Program-made: the position numbers and the translations under genes
The notes under the pieces: model-generated
Told to the model about the DNA's origin: nothing
What the model saw: only the letters and a program-made list of their open reading frames with translations
Database searches by the model: none
Shown here: one piece after another, positions 32,705 to 41,012 of the stretch
Layout: the number at the start of each line of letters is the position of its first letter
Numbering within the stretch: the first letter of the stretch is position 1
Origin: an uncultured Eggerthellaceae bacterium
GTDB taxonomy: Bacteria; Actinomycetota; Coriobacteriia; Coriobacteriales; Eggerthellaceae
Direction: 5' to 3'
Length of the DNA: 64,000 nucleotides
NCBI GenBank assembly: GCA_910588205.1
Contig: CAJUQK010000009.1
Span: 1 to 64,000, forward strand

Positions 32705-35302
32705 ATGGCGGAAAACGATGACTTCAAGAATGAAGACATGGGAATAGATGAAGGCATTCCTACGGACTTCGACGAAGATGACGAGGGTTTGACCGAGGAC
32801 CAGGAAGTCGAAGAGACGGCAGATATGGAAACGGCCGCTGAAACGGCCGCGGCTGCTGAGGACGGCGACGAGCCTCAGAGCGCCTTCGCGGGTGAACTTG
32901 CCGTGCAGCCGGCAGAGCTGGGTAAAGAGATGCAACAGTCGTTCCTGGAGTATTCCATGAGCGTTATCGTCGCGCGCGCATTGCCTGATGTGCGCGACGG
33001 CTTGAAGCCAGTGCATCGCCGTATCCTTTATGCCATGAATGAATCCGGCTACCTGCCGACGAAGCCTCACATGAAGTCCGCCCGTACCGTTGGTGATGTG
33101 ATAGGCAAGTATCACCCCCATGGTGATTCTGCCGTCTACGACACCATGGTGCGCCTGGCCCAACCGTTCTCTATGCGACTGCCGCTCATTGATGGTCATG
33201 GGAACTTCGGTTCGATCGACGGTGACTCTGCGGCGGCCATGCGTTATACCGAGGCGCGCCTGGATAAGCCCGCTATGGAGCTTTTGCGTGACCTAGACAA
33301 GGAAACGGTGGATTTCGTTCCGAACTACGACGAATCCTTGCAAGAACCAGAAGTCCTACCTGCGCGTTTCCCTAATTTGTTGGTGAACGGATCGAACGGC
33401 ATCGCTGTAGGTATGGCCACGAATATCCCCCCACACAACCTGGGTGAGACCATCGACGCCACCTGCATGATGCTGGACAACCCGGATGTCTCTGTGGAAG
33501 AGCTGATGACCGCGCTTCCCGGACCTGACTTCCCCACGGGGGGCATCATCATGGGGAAGAAGGGCATCTTGGATGCCTATCAGACTGGTCACGGAAGCAT
33601 CACAGTTCGCGCGAAGTGCGAAGTGATCGAGAAGAAGAACGGCCGCAACTCCATCGTGGTGAAGGAGATACCGTATCAGGTGAACCGCAAGCGCCTGCTC
33701 GAGAAGCTGGGCGAGCTGGTGCGCGATAAGAAACTCCCTGAGATCTCTAACATCCATGATGCAGCCGACCGCCACGGCATCGATATCATCATCGACCTGA
33801 AGTCGAACGCCATCCCGCAAGTCGTGCTCAACAAGCTATACAAGCACACGCAGCTTCAGGTGGGCTTCGGTATCAATATGCTGGCCTTGGTCGACTCCAC
33901 TCCCCGGGTGCTCTCCCTCAAGGAGATCCTGTTCTACTACATCGAACACCAGAAGGAAGTCATCGTTCGACGTACGAAGTATGAGCTGGCGAAGGCGGAA
34001 GAACGTGCCCATATCCTTGAAGGGTATCTCATCGCCCTGGATAACATCGATGAGGTCATCCATATCATCCGCTCCTCTGAGACGGATAAAGAGGCTGCTG
34101 CTCGGCTGACCGAGCGCTTCGGGCTCACAAAACGTCAGACAGACGCCATCCTTGAGATGAAGCTGCGTCGCTTGACGGGCTTGGAGCGCACGAAGATCGA
34201 GAACGAATTGGCTGAGCTTCGTGAGAAGATCGCCTACTACAAGCGGGTTCTGGCCGATGAGAGCCTGGTCCGCCAGATCATCAAAGATGAACTGGGAGAG
34301 ATCCGGAAGAAGTATCAGACGAAGCGCCTCACGAAGCTCTCTGCGGCGGCGAAGGATATCGATGTCGAGGATCTGATCGCAGACGACTCCATGGTAGTGA
34401 CCATGACCCAAGCGGGGTATATCAAGCGGATGCCTACTTCGGTCTATCGCCAACAGAAGCGCGGCGGCAAGGGCATGCAGGGGGTGAACCTGAAGGACTC
34501 TGATTTCGTAGAGCATCTCTTCACGGCTACCAACCATATGTACATGCTGTTCTTCTCTACCAAGGGCAAGGTCTATCGTCTGAAGGTGTACGACATCCCC
34601 GAAGCATCTCGCCATGCCCGGGGTACCGCCATCGTGAATCTGCTTCCCTTGGAGAAAGGCGAGACCATCTCTGCTGTCATCTCCACGAAGGAGTTTCCTG
34701 AGGACGAATACCTCATGTTCGCTACCTCAAACGGCATGGTGAAGAAGACAGCCATGAACCTCTATGACCGCACGCGCCGCGAAGGACTGATCGCTATCAA
34801 TCTGAAGGATGGCGACGAGTTGATCTCTGTCCGGCGGGTGGCTCCGGGGGAGAAGGTCATCATGGTGTCGTCTTCAGGTAAGGCCATTTTGTGGGATGAA
34901 TCTGAGGCGCGTTCCATGGGACGGGGCACCACGGGTGTGCGCGGCATGAATGTGCCCGCGGATGCTCATGTGCTGGGCATGGAGATTGCCAAGCCCGGGA
35001 CCGACCTGTTCGTCATCACTGAAAAGGGCTATGGCAAACGTACCCCCATTGCGGAATATCCTGAGCATCACCGCGGTGGCCAAGGGGTGTACACCATTGT
35101 CATGACTCAGAAGAAGGGCTTGTTGGTGGCCATGAAGGTGGTCTCTTCCGAGGATGAGGTCATGATCATCTCTGAAGAGGGCGTCATCGTGCGCACCCCG
35201 GTATCGGGCATCAGCGAGCTGGGCCGGTCTACCCAGGGTGTGCATGTGATGAATATCGCCGACGGTGACCGCGTAACGGCCGTGGCGGTGACCGAGGAGT
35301 AA
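32705..35302 (+). CDS. gyrA: DNA gyrase subunit A with acidic N-terminal extension
   Basis: An 865-residue breakage-reunion subunit. The catalytic tyrosine is in AAMRYTEARL (about residue 181), and the quinolone-site segment HPHGDSAVYDTMV keeps Ser and Asp. A GyrA box is present as QKRGGKG in the C-terminal wrapping domain. Residues 1-70 precede the normal start of homology (ELGKEMQQSFLEYSMS). This extension is strongly acidic, with 25 Asp/Glu in the first 60 residues and one Lys, and is absent from typical GyrA. ATG 32705 follows AAAGGGAA. The extension would sit near the DNA gate and could affect DNA or partner binding; that is inference. Confidence 0.95.
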   Translation: MAENDDFKNEDMGIDEGIPTDFDEDDEGLTEDQEVEETADMETAAETAAAAEDGDEPQSAFAGELAVQPAELGKEMQQSFLEYSMSVIVARALPDVRDGLKPVHRRILYAMNESGYLPTKPHMKSARTVGDVIGKYHPHGDSAVYDTMVRLAQPFSMRLPLIDGHGNFGSIDGDSAAAMRYTEARLDKPAMELLRDLDKETVDFVPNYDESLQEPEVLPARFPNLLVNGSNGIAVGMATNIPPHNLGETIDATCMMLDNPDVSVEELMTALPGPDFPTGGIIMGKKGILDAYQTGHGSITVRAKCEVIEKKNGRNSIVVKEIPYQVNRKRLLEKLGELVRDKKLPEISNIHDAADRHGIDIIIDLKSNAIPQVVLNKLYKHTQLQVGFGINMLALVDSTPRVLSLKEILFYYIEHQKEVIVRRTKYELAKAEERAHILEGYLIALDNIDEVIHIIRSSETDKEAAARLTERFGLTKRQTDAILEMKLRRLTGLERTKIENELAELREKIAYYKRVLADESLVRQIIKDELGEIRKKYQTKRLTKLSAAAKDIDVEDLIADDSMVVTMTQAGYIKRMPTSVYRQQKRGGKGMQGVNLKDSDFVEHLFTATNHMYMLFFSTKGKVYRLKVYDIPEASRHARGTAIVNLLPLEKGETISAVISTKEFPEDEYLMFATSNGMVKKTAMNLYDRTRREGLIAINLKDGDELISVRRVAPGEKVIMVSSSGKAILWDESEARSMGRGTTGVRGMNVPADAHVLGMEIAKPGTDLFVITEKGYGKRTPIAEYPEHHRGGQGVYTIVMTQKKGLLVAMKVVSSEDEVMIISEEGVIVRTPVSGISELGRSTQGVHVMNIADGDRVTAVAVTEE

Positions 35303-35328
35303 TAAGGGCGGCCCGACCATCGAATACT

Positions 35329-35352
35329 GTAGGGGTTGATCGTGATCAACCC
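35329..35352. repeat. short palindromic repeat (GGGTTGATC type, inverted)
   Basis: GTAGGGGTTGATCGTGATCA followed by ACCC, the inverted orientation of the family. Confidence 0.65.
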
Positions 35353-35378
35353 AGGGCCGACCTCGGTCGGCCCCTACA
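35353..35378. repeat. short palindromic repeat (GGGCCGACC type)
   Basis: GGGCCGACCTCGGTCGGCCC followed by CTACA, abutting the previous unit. Together they fill the gap between convergent gyrA and the HAD gene and may act in termination. Confidence 0.7.
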
Positions 35379-36044
35379 TTAGGGAGTGACCAGCTCTAGC
35401 AGCTCTTCAGGGTGCTCAACGTACAGGTCTGGTTCCGCGCCCTCGTTCACGAAATCCTCCTTCGCGTGGTAACCCCAGAGCACAGCTACAGCGAAGACTC
35501 CCGCATTCCGTGCGGCCTTGATGTCACCGGGCGAATCTCCCACATAGACGGTGTTCGCTGGAGCCGTCTTCAGCATACGCATGGCCTGTTGGATGCCCGT
35601 GGGGTCAGGCTTGCGAGGAATCAACGGGCTTTCGCCATACATGACTGTGACGTATCCCGGCAGGCAGATGCTCATGATCTGATCAACGCCTGCTTGCAGC
35701 TTGTTCGATACCACACCCAGACCGATCCCGCGTCCCTTGAGTTCATCCAAGAGGGGTATCACGCCGGGGAACGGTTTGGTTTGATGGTAATACTCATGGA
35801 AGTGCTGGTTCCATATCGTCATGGCCTCCTCCCGCGTCTGCTCAGAAGCATCAGCAGGCAGCGCCAGATAGATCAGCCGCCGAACGCCGGAGCCTACGAA
35901 GGAGAGGATCTCCTCCTGAGTACGCTGAGGACAACCCAGCTCCTTGAGGATCATGTTCGTGAGGGCCATCAGATCAGGGATGGTATCCAGGAGCGTGCCG
36001 TCAAGGTCGAAGATAAAGGTGTCCAGTTCAGGGCGCGAAGTCAT
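35379..36044 (-). CDS. HAD-family phosphatase, phosphoglycolate-phosphatase-like
   Basis: A 221-residue haloacid-dehalogenase hydrolase. Motif I is FIFDLDGTLLDT, motif II lies in GVVSNK, motif III in PRKPDPTGI and motif IV in VYVGDSPGDIKAARNAG; a helical cap separates I and II. Such proteins remove phosphate from small metabolites such as 2-phosphoglycolate or pyrophosphate; the substrate is unclear. ATG 36044 has AAAGGATTGTC upstream and is preferred over a 26-codon longer start. Confidence 0.85.
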   Translation of the reverse strand: MTSRPELDTFIFDLDGTLLDTIPDLMALTNMILKELGCPQRTQEEILSFVGSGVRRLIYLALPADASEQTREEAMTIWNQHFHEYYHQTKPFPGVIPLLDELKGRGIGLGVVSNKLQAGVDQIMSICLPGYVTVMYGESPLIPRKPDPTGIQQAMRMLKTAPANTVYVGDSPGDIKAARNAGVFAVAVLWGYHAKEDFVNEGAEPDLYVEHPEELLELVTP

Positions 36045-36104
36045 GACAATCCTTTCACGAGGAAAAGGATATCCTAGCACGAAGGTGAGCCCTATAATGG
36101 ACCC

Positions 36105-36260
36105 ATGTTGAGAGCACATCAAAAGATGAAACCTGGCTTTTGGTCAGCATTGATGGGTATGAGCATGTTGGTGCTCACCACCTTGACCTTCATCGGGCTG
36201 CTTTGGGTGGTCACCTTCGTGGTGCGCGTCATCGCAGTTTTCATCAGGCTGGCATCCTAG
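36105..36260 (+). CDS. small membrane protein upstream of trkH
   Basis: A 51-residue frame with one or two hydrophobic helices (ALMGMSMLVLTTLTFIGLLW and VVTFVVRVIAVFI). A perfect TATAAT at 36093-36098 lies only 6 nt before ATG 36105, so a transcript could be nearly leaderless. A second ATG is at 36126 without a good SD. TrkH starts 42 nt downstream on the same strand. No family recognised; it could be a small transporter-associated peptide or chance. Confidence 0.5.
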   Translation: MLRAHQKMKPGFWSALMGMSMLVLTTLTFIGLLWVVTFVVRVIAVFIRLAS

Positions 36261-36302
36261 GTCCAGCACAGGCAAGCACGGACAGGACAGGAAAACGCGG
36301 AT

Positions 36303-37835
36303 ATGTGGCAGCGGTTCACCTTCTACGATCTGCGCGTCATCGGTCATTATCTGGGCGTTCTCATCACCTGGTCAGCTGCGCTCATGGCCATACCTCTGGT
36401 GGTGGGTCTCATCTTCCAAGAATGGGACGCTGTCAGTCGGTATCTCTTCTCTATCGGCATCGCTTTCGTGGCCGGGGCCACCCTTCGCTTCTGTCGCGTG
36501 CAGCCGGGGCGGTTGAACCGGCAACAGGCTCTGGCTATCGTAGGTCTTGCTTGGATCGTCCTTGGGGTCTTCTGTTCCATCCCCCTGTATCTCTCAGGCC
36601 ATTTCGTCTCGTTCCTGGACGCGCTCTTCGATGGGGTCTCAGGTATCACCACCACCGGCGCCTCGCTCATCATCGACTTAGACCATCTCTCCTATGCCGA
36701 CAACACGTTCCGCTTCATGATGCACCTCTTGGGTGGCTTGGGGTTGATTGTGGTAGCGCTCTCCCTGGGGGTCTTCGGAAAGGGTTCCGGCAGCCAACTC
36801 TATACGTCCGAGGCGCGCAGCGAACACGTAGTGCCGAATGTGATCCAGACCACCCAATTCATTGCGAAGGTGACAGCCATCGTGATCTTGGTGGCCACCG
36901 TGTTGCTCACCGGGCTGCTCCTGCTGCAGGGCTTCGAACCGGCCCGGGCTGTCCTCCAAGCGCTCTGGGTCAGCATCTCTGGTTTCGTGACCGGCGGCTT
37001 TGCTCCCATGCAGCAGTCCATCCTCTACTATCACTCCTTCGTTCTTGAGATCATCACTCTGATCTTGATGATCCTCGGCTCCATCAGCTTCGTTGTCTTC
37101 TATGAGGTCTGGAAAGGGAATACGGGCCCCTTCTTCCGTGATATCGAGACGCGCACCATGTTCATCTGGGTGGCCGTCATGCTGGGAGTCTTCGTAGCAT
37201 CTCTTTCCGGCTCTCCCTTGTTCGCCGATATCCCGGCCCTCCTTCGCCGTGGTGTGTACATGGTGATCTCTGCTTTCACGACTACTGGGTTTTCTGTCAT
37301 CACACCGAACCAGTTGATGGTGGTCCTGACCAGTGGAGCGTTCTTGACCATCGCGCTGCTGATGGCCGTGGGCGGCGCAGCCGGGTCTACCTCGGGCGGC
37401 ATCAAGCTGTATCGTGTGGGGATCATCGCGAAATCCATCTTGCAGACCATCAAACAGGCTGTGTCTCCTAACTCAGCTCGCGTGGTGGAATCCTATTTCC
37501 ATGTAGGGAAGCGCATCCTCACGCCTACGGCCGTAAAAACGGCCATGACCATATTCATCCTCTACGTGGTGACCTATGTGGTGGGAGCGCTGGTGGGGAT
37601 CGCCCACGGGTATGATGCCACTCAATCCATCTTCGAATCCATTGCCATGACATCGAATGGAGGGCTGATCACGGGCCTTGCCACACCGGGTATGCCTCCC
37701 ACATTGGAGTTGTTCTACATCCTACAGATGTGGGTAGGCCGTTTGGAGTTCATTACGCTGTTGGCGCTGGTGGCTCAGGTGGTCTCTTCTGTTCTGCCGC
37801 GTCCCCGGGCGAAGATGCGAGGGAAGATCCTATGA
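36303..37835 (+). CDS. TrkH/KtrB-type potassium uptake membrane subunit
   Basis: A 510-residue multi-spanning potassium transporter channel. Four pore loops carry the expected filter-like segments in order: DGVSGITTTGASL, VSISGFVTGGFAP, VISAFTTTGFSVI and ESIAMTSNGGLITG. Charged loops and about ten membrane helices fill the rest. A TrkA/KtrA regulatory partner is not in the window. ATG 36303 follows AGGA. The stop overlaps the ATG of the next gene (ATGA), so the two are translationally coupled. Confidence 0.88.
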   Translation: MWQRFTFYDLRVIGHYLGVLITWSAALMAIPLVVGLIFQEWDAVSRYLFSIGIAFVAGATLRFCRVQPGRLNRQQALAIVGLAWIVLGVFCSIPLYLSGHFVSFLDALFDGVSGITTTGASLIIDLDHLSYADNTFRFMMHLLGGLGLIVVALSLGVFGKGSGSQLYTSEARSEHVVPNVIQTTQFIAKVTAIVILVATVLLTGLLLLQGFEPARAVLQALWVSISGFVTGGFAPMQQSILYYHSFVLEIITLILMILGSISFVVFYEVWKGNTGPFFRDIETRTMFIWVAVMLGVFVASLSGSPLFADIPALLRRGVYMVISAFTTTGFSVITPNQLMVVLTSGAFLTIALLMAVGGAAGSTSGGIKLYRVGIIAKSILQTIKQAVSPNSARVVESYFHVGKRILTPTAVKTAMTIFILYVVTYVVGALVGIAHGYDATQSIFESIAMTSNGGLITGLATPGMPPTLELFYILQMWVGRLEFITLLALVAQVVSSVLPRPRAKMRGKIL

Positions 37836-38485
37836 GGCGTTCGTTCGTGAAGCGGTTCGAAGCATCTCATGCGAAGGCGCTCGCGGTCATCTTCGCTACG
37901 GCGTTGTTCGGCGCATTCGGTCTTGGGCTGAGCGGATGTGCTCCTGAAGATATGCCCGAGAGCAGCCCTCAGGGAACCGGTTCAACGGAACCAACCACAG
38001 AGAACCGGATCAACCCATCTCAATTACCTGATAGCTCATTCATCTATGACGCCACCATCTCATCCCTCGAGAAGGCCGATCCGTATATGGATGGGCAAAC
38101 GGTACAGGTGGTAGGAGAGGCTGTCGGTGATCGCGTATTCGCTGAGCTGGATCCGTCATATAGCTGGATCACGCTGCAGGCTGTAGATGGGACTTATGCC
38201 GAAGCGACCTGCTATATGACCACGCGCGCAACGGATGCCATTGACACGTACGGCGCTTATGGACGGCACGGTACGACCTTACAAGTGCGGGGGACGTTCA
38301 ATCTGGCTTGCAAAGACCACGCAGGGTTGTCTGACTTGCACGCTACAAGTGTGGAAGTGGTATCGGCAGGCTATGAGAATCGCACGCCGTTCAACATGGC
38401 TCAGGTGGTGCCGGGTCTCTTGCTGGTAGCCCTGGGCGGGTTGCTGCTGTTGGGGTATCGGCATCTGCGGGAGCGTCAGCTATGA
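37832..38485 (+). CDS. membrane-anchored lipoprotein-like protein, possible OB-fold
   Basis: A 217-residue protein of unknown function. A basic start and hydrophobic segment end in GLGLSGC, a plausible lipobox. A Ser/Thr/Pro-rich linker leads to a domain of about residues 70-185 containing GQTVQVVGEAVGDR and LQVRGTF, which resembles the OB-fold strands of tOB/YgiW-like proteins. The C-terminus has a second membrane helix (GLLLVALGGLLLLGYRHLRE), so it may be a two-helix membrane protein. Its ATG overlaps the trkH stop, and rsgA overlaps its end by 4 nt, so all three are likely co-translated. Confidence 0.6.
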   Translation: MRRSFVKRFEASHAKALAVIFATALFGAFGLGLSGCAPEDMPESSPQGTGSTEPTTENRINPSQLPDSSFIYDATISSLEKADPYMDGQTVQVVGEAVGDRVFAELDPSYSWITLQAVDGTYAEATCYMTTRATDAIDTYGAYGRHGTTLQVRGTFNLACKDHAGLSDLHATSVEVVSAGYENRTPFNMAQVVPGLLLVALGGLLLLGYRHLRERQL

Positions 38486-39417
38486 AGCACGGCACCGTGG
38501 TCAAGCTTGATCGGTCATTGCCTCTGGTCGAGCTGGACAATGGCGAACGCGTTCGATGTGAGCATGCCACTGATCTGGTGAAGAACGGTGCAGAGCGGGC
38601 GGTGATTGGGGACGGCGTGCTGCTCTATGCACCGGAGACCCACGATGTCCATGTGATCCAAGAGATACTGCCTCGGCGCACGCGGTTGGTGCGGCGAGAT
38701 CCACGGGAGCGTGCGGCCGAACAAGTGATGGCTGCGAATTTTGACCGCGTCTTCGTTGTCCAGCCTATCAATAAGTTGAACTTCCGACGGTTGGAGCGAG
38801 AATTGGTGCTGGCCTTCGAAACAGGTGCTCCGGTAACGGTCCTCTTGACCAAAGGGGACTTGCTGGATGCTTCCGACCGAGAGGAAGCAGTCCGTGCAGT
38901 GAACGCGTTGGTGGACAGCGAAGTAGCTGTAGTGGTTGTCTCAGCAACAGAAGATGCCAGCTTGGAGGAGATCCGCCACCTGATACCCCCTTCGGAGACG
39001 GCAGTGCTCATGGGGCAGTCTGGTGCTGGGAAATCTACGCTCATCAACCGGCTGACCTCCAGTGAAGCACGACGAACCTCCAGCGTTCGCCCGTCTGACG
39101 GGAAAGGGCGGCATACCACTGTTTCCCGTGAAACAGTGAAGGTGCCGGGAGGCGGTCACATCGTCGATATGCCCGGGGTGCGCGGTCTAGGGCTTTGGGA
39201 TGCTGAAGCGGGGATTCAAGCGGCGTTCGCTGACATCGAGCAGCTAGCCGAGACATGCCGCTTTCGAGATTGCGAACACGGGGCGGAGCCGGGTTGTGCT
39301 GTGCGTGCAGCGGTGGAGTCAGGAGTTGTGCCGCCCGAGCGGCTGGATTCTTATCGAGGCTTGCGCGATGAGCTCCGCGTTACCCAAGTACGCCGCGAAC
39401 AGCAGCGCTGGCGCTGA
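38482..39417 (+). CDS. rsgA: ribosome small subunit-dependent GTPase RsgA
   Basis: A 311-residue circularly permuted GTPase that helps 30S maturation. After the N-terminal OB domain comes the permuted order LLTKGDLLD (G4), VVSATED (G5), MGQSGAGKSTLINRL (G1), GRHTT (switch I region) and VDMPGVRG (G3). A C-terminal zinc site reads CRFRDCEHGAEPGC. The start overlaps the previous gene's stop (ATGA). The switch region codons contain a one-mismatch parS-like sequence (39120-39135). Confidence 0.93.
   Translation: MKHGTVVKLDRSLPLVELDNGERVRCEHATDLVKNGAERAVIGDGVLLYAPETHDVHVIQEILPRRTRLVRRDPRERAAEQVMAANFDRVFVVQPINKLNFRRLERELVLAFETGAPVTVLLTKGDLLDASDREEAVRAVNALVDSEVAVVVVSATEDASLEEIRHLIPPSETAVLMGQSGAGKSTLINRLTSSEARRTSSVRPSDGKGRHTTVSRETVKVPGGGHIVDMPGVRGLGLWDAEAGIQAAFADIEQLAETCRFRDCEHGAEPGCAVRAAVESGVVPPERLDSYRGLRDELRVTQVRREQQRWR
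39120..39135. promoter_or_regulatory. degenerate parS-like sequence in rsgA
   Basis: TGTTTCCCGTGAAACA differs from canonical parS at one position, about 18 kb from parB and on the far side of oriC. It encodes TVSRET in RsgA, so it may be chance. Confidence 0.35.
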
Positions 39418-39423
39418 TCTTTA

Positions 39424-39451
39424 TTACGCGGCCGCTTTGCGGACCGCGTAA
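39424..39451. other. GC-rich hairpin after rsgA
   Basis: TTACGCGG pairs with CCGCGTAA and CCGC with GCGG around a TTT loop, with a single A bulge. No U-run follows on the plus strand, so a Rho-independent terminator is only possible. Confidence 0.55.
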
Positions 39452-39465
39452 TGGATTGCCGCTGC

Positions 39466-39565
39466 GGTTTCTTCTGACACACGATCTTTACCCTTGTGCG
39501 CTTTCCCTCACAACCCTTAGGTTGCTCGGCCGCGCGGCGGGTGAATCTCGTGTATCAGAAGAACC
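39466..39565. other. ~100-nt multi-branched folded element
   Basis: Outer arms: GGTT, then CTTCTGACACACGA at 39471, pair with TCGTGTATCAGAAG ending 39561, then AACC. The pairing continues inward through TTTACCC and GGGTGAA. Inside are three smaller hairpins: TTGTG...CACAA, CAACCCTTAGGTTG and GCCGCGCGGC. It is unrelated to the short palindromes. It could be a structured RNA or a mobile palindromic unit. Confidence 0.6.
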
Positions 39566-39623
39566 CTCGCTGTCTTCATTTCAACCTAGATTTTTTGTAA
39601 TGGCTTTTTCCAGGGTTTCGTAG

Positions 39624-39648
39624 GCGGCCATCCGTCCTTGATGGCCGC
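39624..39648 (-). terminator. possible terminator hairpin downstream of the coiled-coil gene
   Basis: GCGGCCATC and GATGGCCGC form a perfect 9-bp stem with a 7-nt loop, 15 nt beyond the stop at 39663. Flanking T-runs are short. Confidence 0.5.
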
Positions 39649-39662
39649 TTTGGGCTTGAACA

Positions 39663-40901
39663 TCAAAGCTGATCCAGCAAACTGGTTGTCTTAGCGTATT
39701 CGCTCTGCCAAGAGGCCACGGTCTCACTCTTCTGCAAGGTTGCTTCGTAGGCCTTGCGCACGATGTCGGTTGGGTACAGATCCCGCTTGCCTGCGATCAA
39801 CTGTGCTGCTTCCTCTTCGGCAGCGTTGTACTGCGCATTCGCCTCTACCATAGCTTGGCTGGATAGGCTGATCCGCGCCTCATCGGTCTCTTTCGCATGC
39901 TCTTGGGCTGTGATCCGCAGCGTTGTATAGTCTTCGAAGGGCTTGAGCAGATCGTTGGCAGACTGCTCGAATGCCCCTGAACTGTCTATCAGCCAGCTTC
40001 CTTCGTTCTGCACAGCTCTTAGAGCATCCCGCGCCTGGACGAACTCAGCGATGGCCTCATCAGACTTCTGGATGGCTGCTTCGGCGGCTGCTGCATCCAC
40101 CAAGTCCGTTGCCGCGGCTTCGCGAGCCAGGGAATCCCCTTCCATGGTGTCTGCTAGGAAGGTTTCAGCCTGGTCATAGATCTGGGCAGCGGATATCGTG
40201 TCCTCTAGGATATCCTTGCCAGCGTCAAAGGCTTTCATGAGTGCGTTGATGGCGCCGATGGTATTGTTCGCCCGTTCCTTTTCGCCCCCCGACGACATCC
40301 CTTCGATATGCTCCACGGCCGTCTTCGCTGCACGCAGCTTGGTGGAGATGCTCTGTTGACGCTGGTCGAAACCGTTGAGCTCTTCGGTGAGCGCAGCAGC
40401 ATCGATATCGGGCAGCGGCGTGGTGAGGGTAGACTCCACCAGAGAAAGGAACGGTTCTGCAGCGGTGAATTGCAGACGGATGTCCTCTATCTGAGCCGTG
40501 AGGCTATTCGCCCGCTCTTGCATCTGTTGATACCGGGCAATGCCAACGGTGGCACCGAACCCTACAGCTATCAGAACGATGATGACCATCAATGCCGTGA
40601 GCAGCCTGCGATTGCGCTTGCGGCGCACCTTGCGATCCTCTACCTCAGTGCCTGAGAATTCCCAGGAGGGACGGCTGGGAGCAGCATGGGCCCGTTGAGT
40701 GAACTTACCCGGAAGCGTTGGGTCTTTGGAGGGAGTGCCCGAGGGCCGCTTCTTCCCCAGCGTGAACAGAGAGATGCGCCCGAGAGGTGATCCGGCGTCC
40801 TTGTCTGTGTCTGCATGAGCAGCCTTCTTCGCATCAAGGACAGAGAACGATATCTCATTCGATGTACCCTGAGTGTTTCGCTTGATGTGGCCGAGCGGCA
40901 T
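39663..40901 (-). CDS. single-pass membrane protein with long helical/coiled-coil domain
   Basis: A 412-residue protein of unknown function. ATG 40901 was chosen because AAAGGAG precedes it; the frame is open further upstream but overlaps the divergent gene. A polar N-terminal cytoplasmic part of about 95 residues ends in a basic cluster (RKVRRKRNRR), followed by one membrane helix (LLTALMVIIVLIAVGFGATV). The remaining ~290 residues are Ala/Glu/Gln-rich and predicted helical with repeated heptad-like patterns, as in extracytoplasmic stalk or sensor proteins. It diverges from the M28-like gene; -10-like sequences on both strands sit in the 111-nt gap. Confidence 0.6.
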   Translation of the reverse strand: MPLGHIKRNTQGTSNEISFSVLDAKKAAHADTDKDAGSPLGRISLFTLGKKRPSGTPSKDPTLPGKFTQRAHAAPSRPSWEFSGTEVEDRKVRRKRNRRLLTALMVIIVLIAVGFGATVGIARYQQMQERANSLTAQIEDIRLQFTAAEPFLSLVESTLTTPLPDIDAAALTEELNGFDQRQQSISTKLRAAKTAVEHIEGMSSGGEKERANNTIGAINALMKAFDAGKDILEDTISAAQIYDQAETFLADTMEGDSLAREAAATDLVDAAAAEAAIQKSDEAIAEFVQARDALRAVQNEGSWLIDSSGAFEQSANDLLKPFEDYTTLRITAQEHAKETDEARISLSSQAMVEANAQYNAAEEEAAQLIAGKRDLYPTDIVRKAYEATLQKSETVASWQSEYAKTTSLLDQL

Positions 40902-40923
40902 GGAGCTCCTTTCCGTGGAGGTG

Positions 40924-40929
40924 ATTATA
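40924..40929 (-). promoter_or_regulatory. -10 element for the coiled-coil gene
   Basis: TATAAT on the minus strand 23 nt before ATG 40901; no good -35 was seen. Confidence 0.4.
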
Positions 40930-40967
40930 GCGAAGGCCCCTGTACATTCGCGTTTCACCTGGTGCGG

Positions 40968-40973
40968 TATAAT
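40968..40973 (+). promoter_or_regulatory. -10 element for the M28-like gene
   Basis: TATAAT 40 nt before ATG 41013. With the minus-strand element it makes a close divergent promoter pair. Confidence 0.45.
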
Positions 40974-41012
40974 CCAGAAGACTATGCCCTTGCAGGCGAC
41001 GAAAGGCATCCA

